NCBI GenBank assembly: GCA_016719105.1
Contig: JADKAQ010000002.1
Location: 620,001-684,000 of the forward strand
DNA: 64,000 bases
From: Gemmatimonadota bacterium
Lineage (GTDB): Bacteria; Gemmatimonadota; Gemmatimonadetes; Gemmatimonadales; Gemmatimonadaceae
Reading direction: 5' to 3'
Part shown: positions 58,747-64,000 of the stretch, piece after piece
Position numbering within the stretch: the first letter of the stretch is position 1
Layout of the letters: every line of letters begins with the position of its first letter
Notes under the pieces: generated by a model
Seen by the model: only the letters and a program-made list of their open reading frames with translations
Database searches by the model: none
What the model was told of the DNA's origin: nothing
Position numbers and translations under genes: made by a program

Positions 58747-60148
58747 ATGCTGACGCTGGCCGCTCCGTGGGCCCTCGTGGCCGGCGCTGTCGCCTCGGCG
58801 GTGGTGCTGGGGTTGCACCTCCTGGCGTGGCGCCGCCCCGCGCCGACGCTGCTCCCCACGGCGCGCTTCGCCCCGCCCTCGGCGGTGCGGGCCGTGTCGC
58901 GCGACCTGCGCCTGAGCGACCGCCTCCTCCTGCTGGTGCGCGTCGCCGTGTTGCTCCTGGCGGGGCTCGCCCTGGCGCGTCCCGCGTGGACGCCGGCGCG
59001 TTCGGGGACGGCGCGGGTCTTCGTGCTCGACGCCTCGCGGCGCGTGGCGCGCGTCGGCGACGTGGCCGACAGCGCGCGAGCGCTCTCCGCCGGCGCCGCG
59101 GTGACCGCCTGGGTGCGTGTCGATTCGGTGGCCCGCCTGCTCTCCGACACCACGCTCGGCCCCCGCGCCGCCGTGCGCGGCGCGCTGGGTGCGGGGCTCG
59201 TCGCCGCGGTGCGCGAAGCGGTGCGCCTCGCCCGCGTGCACGACACCGTCGAGGTGGTGGTCGTCTCCCCCCTTTGCCACGGAGAGCTGGGACGCGTCGA
59301 TGGACGCCGTGCGTGCCCAGTGGGGCGGGGCGGTGCGCGCGATACGCGTCGCCGCCGCGGTCGACTCGTCAGCCGCAACGCGCGTCGACGGCTCCCGCCC
59401 GCCGCGCGAGCTCCCGCCCGCCGGCGATCCGCTCGGGGCGGCCTTCGCCCTCGCGCTCGACTCCACCGCTTTGTCGCTCCGCGTGACGCGCCTCCCCCTC
59501 ACCGCCGCCGACTCCGCGTGGGCGCGCGAGGGGGGCGTCGTCGTGTCGTGGCCGGGGACCGCTCGGTCGGACTCGGTCGCCGCACCGCAGGCGCTGGTGG
59601 CCGGCGACCGGGCGGTGATCGGTCGCTTTGCGCGCGCGCCGATCCCGCTGGCCAGTGGCCGCACGATCGCCCGCTGGGGCGACGGCACCCCCGCCGCGCA
59701 CGAAGTGGCGCTCGGCGCGGGATGCCTTCGATCGGTAGGGGTTGGCGTACCGTCGGTCGGGGACGAGGTGCTGCGTCCGTCGTTCCTTGCGCTGGTTCGC
59801 CAGTTCGCCACGCCGTGCGGTGGAGGGAGCGCCGGGGTGATGGACACGGCGCGTGTGGCGGCGTGGGCGCGCGGGACTGGCACCGGTGCAGCTGCCGGCG
59901 TCACGTCGCAGGGCGAGTCGGCGACGGCGCGTCCCGGTGCGGCGCCCGTGGATGGGGGCCAGTCTGGCGCCGCCACCGCCGCTGCCATCACTGCCGCCAC
60001 CGCCGACCCGTCATCGCACGACGCCGAGCGGTGGCTGCTGGTGGGCGTCGCGCTCCTGCTCGCCGTGGAGTGGTGGCTGCGCCGCCGCGTGGCGCAGCTA
60101 GAAGTCGAGCGCGCCGACGCGACGCAGGCCACGCGGGAGGCGGCATGA
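58747..60148 (+). pseudogene. BatA/N-terminal-membrane vWA-like protein gene, interrupted by a +1 frameshift
   Basis: The first part (58747 to about 59271) reads APWALVAGAVASAVVLGLHLLAWRRPAPTLLPTARF, the BatA N-terminal membrane segment, and a vWA-like domain (RVFVLDASRRVARV). After the C6 run at 59267-59272 the sensible protein moves one base on: VVVSP continues as FATESWDASMDAV and ends at TGA 60148 with a second membrane helix (WLLVGVALLLAVEWWLRRR). Removing one C restores one chain of about 466 residues. It could be a real mutation, a sequencing error or programmed shifting. The stop overlaps the next ATG. Confidence 0.8.
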
Positions 60149-62232
60149 CCTCGCCCGCGAGTGCCGGCGCACCCATGACGCAGGCGCGCGAGAGCGTGCG
60201 GCACTGGCGCCGGCGGCTGCAAGGTGCGGCGGTGCTGCGCGGCGTGCTCGCCGGCGCAGGAGCCGGCCTGCTCGTGACGGCGATCGCGCGCCTGGCCCTC
60301 CCCTCGTCCGCGGCGCCGCTCGTCCTGGGCGCGGTCGCCGCGCTTGCCGTCGCCGTCGGCACCTGGTGGCGCACCGCCGCCTTCGCCCTCTCCACGCAAC
60401 GCGCCGCGCTCTGGCTCGAGGAGCGTGCACCCACGCTGCGCTACGCGCTCGTCACCGCCGCCAACGACGACGTTGCGCCTGCCGCCCAGCGCTCGCTCGA
60501 GCAGGTGCTGCGTGGCTCCACGTGGGAGGCGCCGGCGCGCGCCGCACTCTGGCGCTCGCTCGCAGGTCCGGCGGTCTTCGCCGCCGTCGGCGCGACCGCG
60601 ATCGCCGTCGTCCCCGCCGACGGGTCGATCGGTCGCGCGGGATCGCCGACATCCGCCACCGGTGCGGCGACCGCGTCGGTCGCCCCGTTAGGCGCGGTCA
60701 CGGTCTCGCTGCGCCCGCCGGGCTACACCGGGCTGGCGCCGCAACAGCTCGAATCTCCGGCGTTGCTGCGCGCGTATCCCGGCAGCGTCATCACGCTGCA
60801 AGGGGCGGGCGATTCGACCACGACGCAGGTCACGCTCGACGACCGCCAGCTCCCGGTGCGAGCCTCGGGCGATCGTTGGACGAGCGCACTCTCCAGCGCC
60901 AGCGCGCGTGCACTACTGCGCGTGCAACGCGTGGGCGGCGACGCTCGGCTCATCGCCCTCGAACCGCTCGTCGATTCGGCCCCGCGCGTGACGCTGCACG
61001 CCCCGGCGCGCGATTCGATCCTTCGCACGCCGAAGGGGACTTTCGCGCTCTCCGCCGACATCCACGACGACCTGGGGCTCGCGCGCGCCTCGTTCGACTA
61101 CATCATCAGCTCCGGCGAAGGCGAGCGCTTCACCTTCAGGAGCGGGTCGCTCGGCGCACTCGCCGCCGGGACGCAGCGCGACGGTGCCTTGCGCGCGACG
61201 CTCTCCCTCGACGCGCTGGGGCTGCAACCGGGCGACGTGTTGCACCTGCGGGCGGTCGCCCGCGACCGCAACACCATCTCGGGCCCCGGCATCGGCAGCT
61301 CCGACACGCGCACGATTCGCATCGCCCGCACCGACGAATACGACTCGGTCGCCGTCGAGCAGGCCCCGCCCGCCGAGGCCGACAAGTCGGTGATCAGCCA
61401 GCGCATGCTGATCAACCTCACCGAGGCGCTGGTGAAGCGTGCCGCGCGCGCGTCGCGCGCCGACGTCGTCGCCGAGTCGCGCCGCATCGGGCGCGACCAG
61501 GCGCGCCTGCGCAAGCAGGTCAGCGACATCATCTTCTCGCGCCTGGGCGACGATGCCGACGGCGAGCACTTCCACGGCGATGGGCACGGGCACGCCGAGA
61601 ACGACTCGTTAGGGAGCGGTCCGCTCACCCCCGAGCAGCTGCTCAAGGCGGCCGAGCGCGCGACGCAGATCTCGGGCGCCCCCACCGACTTCGAGCACGA
61701 CGAGACGCCGGTGGTGGCGATCAACCGCCCGATGCTCGAGGCCTACAACGCGATGTGGGACGCCGGACGCGCCCTCGATGGCGGCGAACCGCGGAAGGCC
61801 ATTCCGCCGATGTACGTCGCGCTCGCCGCCATCCAGCGCGCGCGCTCGGCCGAGCGGCTCTACCTGCGCGGGACGCCACCGCGCGTGGTCGTCGACCTCG
61901 CGCGCGTGCGCCTGACGGGGAAGGACAAGGGGACACCCGGGGCTCGCACCCCGCGCCTCGCCACCGACGCGGCGCGCCGTCCGCTGCTCGAGCGCTTCGC
62001 CCGCGCCCTCGACGTGCTGGCACGCGACCCGGGCGCCGGCGTCGATTCGCTCATCGTCTTGCGCCTGGCGGTCGCCGAGTCGCGCCCGGCCGCCGCCAGC
62101 GCGCTGGAGGGGGCCATCGGCGAGCTGCGGGGGTCGCGCGATGCGACCGCATCGCTGCTGCGCGCCCGGCGCGCGCTCGACGATGTCGTGGTCGCCAGCG
62201 ACTCGCTCGCCGTGTGGGGGAGCGTGCGATGA
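60145..62232 (+). CDS. DUF4175-like membrane protein
   Basis: A 695-residue protein. ATG 60145 overlaps the stop of the shifted batA frame, confirming that frame as the real one. Two hydrophobic segments (about 35-75 and 135-155) precede a large periplasmic part with PPGYTGLAPQQLESP, GSVITLQGAGDS and ADIHDDLGLARASFDYIISSGEGERFTFRSG, features of DUF4175 proteins. A long helical, charged C-terminal half includes a His-rich segment (GEHFHGDGHGHAEND) that could bind metal. The function is unknown; it is always near moxR/DUF58. Confidence 0.75.
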   Translation: MTSPASAGAPMTQARESVRHWRRRLQGAAVLRGVLAGAGAGLLVTAIARLALPSSAAPLVLGAVAALAVAVGTWWRTAAFALSTQRAALWLEERAPTLRYALVTAANDDVAPAAQRSLEQVLRGSTWEAPARAALWRSLAGPAVFAAVGATAIAVVPADGSIGRAGSPTSATGAATASVAPLGAVTVSLRPPGYTGLAPQQLESPALLRAYPGSVITLQGAGDSTTTQVTLDDRQLPVRASGDRWTSALSSASARALLRVQRVGGDARLIALEPLVDSAPRVTLHAPARDSILRTPKGTFALSADIHDDLGLARASFDYIISSGEGERFTFRSGSLGALAAGTQRDGALRATLSLDALGLQPGDVLHLRAVARDRNTISGPGIGSSDTRTIRIARTDEYDSVAVEQAPPAEADKSVISQRMLINLTEALVKRAARASRADVVAESRRIGRDQARLRKQVSDIIFSRLGDDADGEHFHGDGHGHAENDSLGSGPLTPEQLLKAAERATQISGAPTDFEHDETPVVAINRPMLEAYNAMWDAGRALDGGEPRKAIPPMYVALAAIQRARSAERLYLRGTPPRVVVDLARVRLTGKDKGTPGARTPRLATDAARRPLLERFARALDVLARDPGAGVDSLIVLRLAVAESRPAAASALEGAIGELRGSRDATASLLRARRALDDVVVASDSLAVWGSVR

Positions 62233-62849
62233 GCCCCCGGGCCACCTTCACCTTCGCCACCGCGCAGTACGAGTCCGGCGACTGGGATTCGGCGCCGCTC
62301 GTCCCCGCCAACCTCATCGACTCGGTCGCCCGTTACACCGAGATCGACGTCTCCCCGTCCGGGGTGATCGTGGCGCTGGGGTCGGAGGCGGTGCTGCGCT
62401 ACCCGCTCTTGTACCTGACGGGGCACCTGCCGGTCCGCTTCACGGCGCAGGAGAAGCGCATGCTCGCGCGTTATCTGGAGCGCGGCGGGCTCCTCTTCGT
62501 CGACGATCACAACCACGACGTCGACGGCATGTTCCACAAGACGGCCACCGAGGAGCTTGAGGCGGTGGCCGGCAAGCTCGCGAAGCTTCCCAACACACAC
62601 GCGCTCTACTCGGCCTTCTTCCGCTTCGAGGACGGCCCGCCCAACACCTCGCATGAACTCAACGGGTGGGGGGACAACCTCCTGCACCCGTACCTCATGG
62701 CGGCCATGCGCGGCGACCGCATCGCCGTCCTCTACAGCAACAAGGACTACTCGTCGGAGTGGAACTTCCACCCCGACAACAAGCGCTTCTACTCGGTCGA
62801 CAACACGCGCTTCGCGGTGAACCTGGTGGTGTATGCCCTCACCCGGTAA
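62229..62849 (+). CDS. DUF4159 family protein
   Basis: A 206-residue protein: TFTFATAQYESGDWDSAPLVPANLIDSVARYTEIDV, YPLLYLTGHLPVRFTAQEKRMLARYLERGGLLFVDDHNHDVDG, GWGDNLLHPYLMAAMRGDRIAVLYSNKDYSSEWNFHPDN and a C-terminal NTRFAVNLVVYALTR. This is the Rossmann-like DUF4159 domain. No signal peptide is visible at ATG 62229, which overlaps the previous stop. It is part of the MoxR cluster. Confidence 0.82.
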   Translation: MSPRATFTFATAQYESGDWDSAPLVPANLIDSVARYTEIDVSPSGVIVALGSEAVLRYPLLYLTGHLPVRFTAQEKRMLARYLERGGLLFVDDHNHDVDGMFHKTATEELEAVAGKLAKLPNTHALYSAFFRFEDGPPNTSHELNGWGDNLLHPYLMAAMRGDRIAVLYSNKDYSSEWNFHPDNKRFYSVDNTRFAVNLVVYALTR

Positions 62850-64000
62850 CCGTCGCCTGCTCGAGGGGGGCGCTCGCACCGCGGCGTGCTTGGCGTTAGG
62901 CGCGCTGCTCTGGCGCGCCTGGTTCCCCGCGCCGGCGGGCGACGTGGCGCTCCGCCTCGCCGGAACCGGCGGGCTGCCGCAGGCACTGGCGCGCGCGGTG
63001 CGGACACCGGTCGCTTCGCTCGATCTGGCCGTCGATTCGCTCCCCGGCGCGAGCGATCGCGCGGTGGCGCGTGCCGTCGCGGCGGCGGGAACCACGGTGC
63101 GATGGACCCTCGCGGCCCCTCCGTCGGTGTCGGCGGCGGTCGCCGAGCCGCTCGCCGAGCCGTCGGGGCGCGTGCGCCTGGTGACGATCGGTCGCGCCGA
63201 GGCGGCGCTCACCGTGCGCGATGCCGCAGGGGCGGTCGATTCGGCCAAACTGTCGACAACGGGCGTGCGCGCCGTCGATGCCACGATGGACGGGGCGGTG
63301 CTCGTACACGGCGCGGGGGCTCTCGCCACCACGATGCGCCGCGACTCGCTCGTCCTGCGCCCGGTCCTGGTGCTGGGGCGCGCCGGCTGGGAGGGGAAGT
63401 TCGTCGCCGCTGCCCTCGAGGAGGCGGGGTGGCGCGTCGACGCTCGCTTCAGCGTCGCCCCGCTCGTCGACGTGCGGCAGGGCGCCGCGGACGCGATCGA
63501 CACCTCGCGCTACTCGGCGGTCGTCGTGCTTGACGAGAGCGCCGCCTCGCGCGCCGCGGCGATCGCACGCTACGCGCGAAGCGGTGGGGGGGTGATCGTC
63601 ACCAGTGCCGCCGCGCGACTCACGGCGCTGGCCTCCGTCCTCCCCGCGCGCGCGGGCGAGGCCATCGTCCCGACGCTGGGCGCACTCTCCGGCGAACGCC
63701 CTCGGCGCGCGCTCGGAGGGGTCGCGCTCACCTCGGCGGCCCGTGATGCCGTCACCCTCGAGCGCACGGGGAACCGCGCGCGGATCGTGGCGGCGCGCGT
63801 CGACGCGGGGCGCGTCCTGATGATGGGGTACGACGACACCTGGCGCTGGCGCATGGAAGGCGACGACTCGGGGCCGTCGGCGCACCGTGCCTGGTGGTCG
63901 TCGCTCGTGTCGTCGGTGGCCTACGCCCCGCCCGTGCAGCTGACGGCCACGCCCTCGGTCGACGAGGCGCCACTCGCGGCGTTGGTCGAGGCGTGGGGCC
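62833..64000 (+). CDS. Membrane-anchored glutamine-amidotransferase-fold-like protein (3'-truncated)
   Basis: Begins at ATG 62833, overlapping the DUF4159 gene by 17 bases, and stays open to the window end (at least 389 residues). An N-terminal hydrophobic stretch (TAACLALGALLWRAWF) precedes a large domain with VRLVTIGRAEAALTVRD, VLVLGRAGWEGKFVAAALEEAGWRVDARFSVAPLVDVRQG, YSAVVVLDESAASRAAAIARYARSGGGVIVTS and GRVLMMGYDDTWRWRMEGDD. The strand-GGGVIV pattern matches the gatase-like domain usually encoded last in MoxR-DUF58-DUF4159 clusters. No catalytic Cys is seen at the expected place. Confidence 0.75.
   Translation, partial: MPSPGNRRLLEGGARTAACLALGALLWRAWFPAPAGDVALRLAGTGGLPQALARAVRTPVASLDLAVDSLPGASDRAVARAVAAAGTTVRWTLAAPPSVSAAVAEPLAEPSGRVRLVTIGRAEAALTVRDAAGAVDSAKLSTTGVRAVDATMDGAVLVHGAGALATTMRRDSLVLRPVLVLGRAGWEGKFVAAALEEAGWRVDARFSVAPLVDVRQGAADAIDTSRYSAVVVLDESAASRAAAIARYARSGGGVIVTSAAARLTALASVLPARAGEAIVPTLGALSGERPRRALGGVALTSAARDAVTLERTGNRARIVAARVDAGRVLMMGYDDTWRWRMEGDDSGPSAHRAWWSSLVSSVAYAPPVQLTATPSVDEAPLAALVEAWG

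Noticed and set aside
58747..62232. A single 1161-residue fusion protein
   Set aside because: The middle third is nonsense-like sequence; it results from reading on in the wrong frame after the C6 run.

Overview
This is a GC-rich (roughly 70%) chromosomal window, densely packed with short operons on both strands. I infer a Gemmatimonadota-like bacterium, on gene content and style only: no rRNA, tRNA or other taxonomic marker is present. I see no tRNA, rRNA, CRISPR array, integrase, transposase or phage gene. ATGA/GTGA stop-start overlaps are frequent, many proteins carry signal peptides or lipoboxes, and the word GTTAGGC recurs far more often than base composition predicts.

Layout. 1-2.5 kb: end of a PilT ATPase gene, a DapA-family aldolase and a DUF456 membrane protein. 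2.5-7.5 kb: gltB, behind a promoter and an intrinsic terminator. 7.5-13.4 kb: small secreted or lipid-anchored proteins, a GNAT acetyltransferase and tex. 13.6-20.6 kb: a TetR-controlled export operon (TolC-like, HlyD-like, two ATPases, two ABC-2 permeases) with a palindromic operator over the tetR start. 20.6-23.1 kb: purA behind another leader terminator, then a YpdA-like reductase.

23.2-32.9 kb: an apparently complete quinohemoprotein amine dehydrogenase (QHNDH) operon. It has the three structural subunits (diheme alpha, beta propeller, small quinone-bearing gamma) and the maturation set: radical SAM QhpD, flavin monooxygenase QhpG, exporter QhpF and subtilisin-like QhpE. A Tat-type metallo-beta-lactamase gene overlaps qhpG. 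Together they would make, cross-link, export and trim a CTQ-containing amine oxidase in the periplasm.

33-40.9 kb: glycyl-tRNA synthetase, outer-membrane and lipoprotein genes, and a LuxR-HTH/hydrolase/cyclase-like fusion. 40.9-44 kb (minus): red-type form I RuBisCO (cbbL, cbbS) with its activase cbbX, preceded by a perfect TGTGA-N6-TCACA operator. No phosphoribulokinase gene is in the window, so the rest of the Calvin cycle would have to lie elsewhere. 44-47.5 kb: a secreted amidohydrolase and a two-component system. 47.7-49.8 kb: an M20 peptidase and an SDR. 50-54.5 kb: a nitrite-reduction cluster (NirK with fused cytochrome c, NirV, Sco, a porin). 54.6-64 kb: a GAF histidine kinase, two small proteins (one probably ubiquitin-like), then a MoxR-DUF58-BatA-DUF4175-DUF4159 cluster that runs off the window. 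Its batA gene is split by a frameshift in a C6 run.

Most notable beyond gene content: the GTTAGGC word; pyrimidine-rich CGTCTTCC-type tandem repeats lying immediately before the start codons of glyQS, cbbS and an SDR gene; promoter-terminator leaders of gltB and purA; the MBL-qhpG coupling; and the C6 frameshift in batA.
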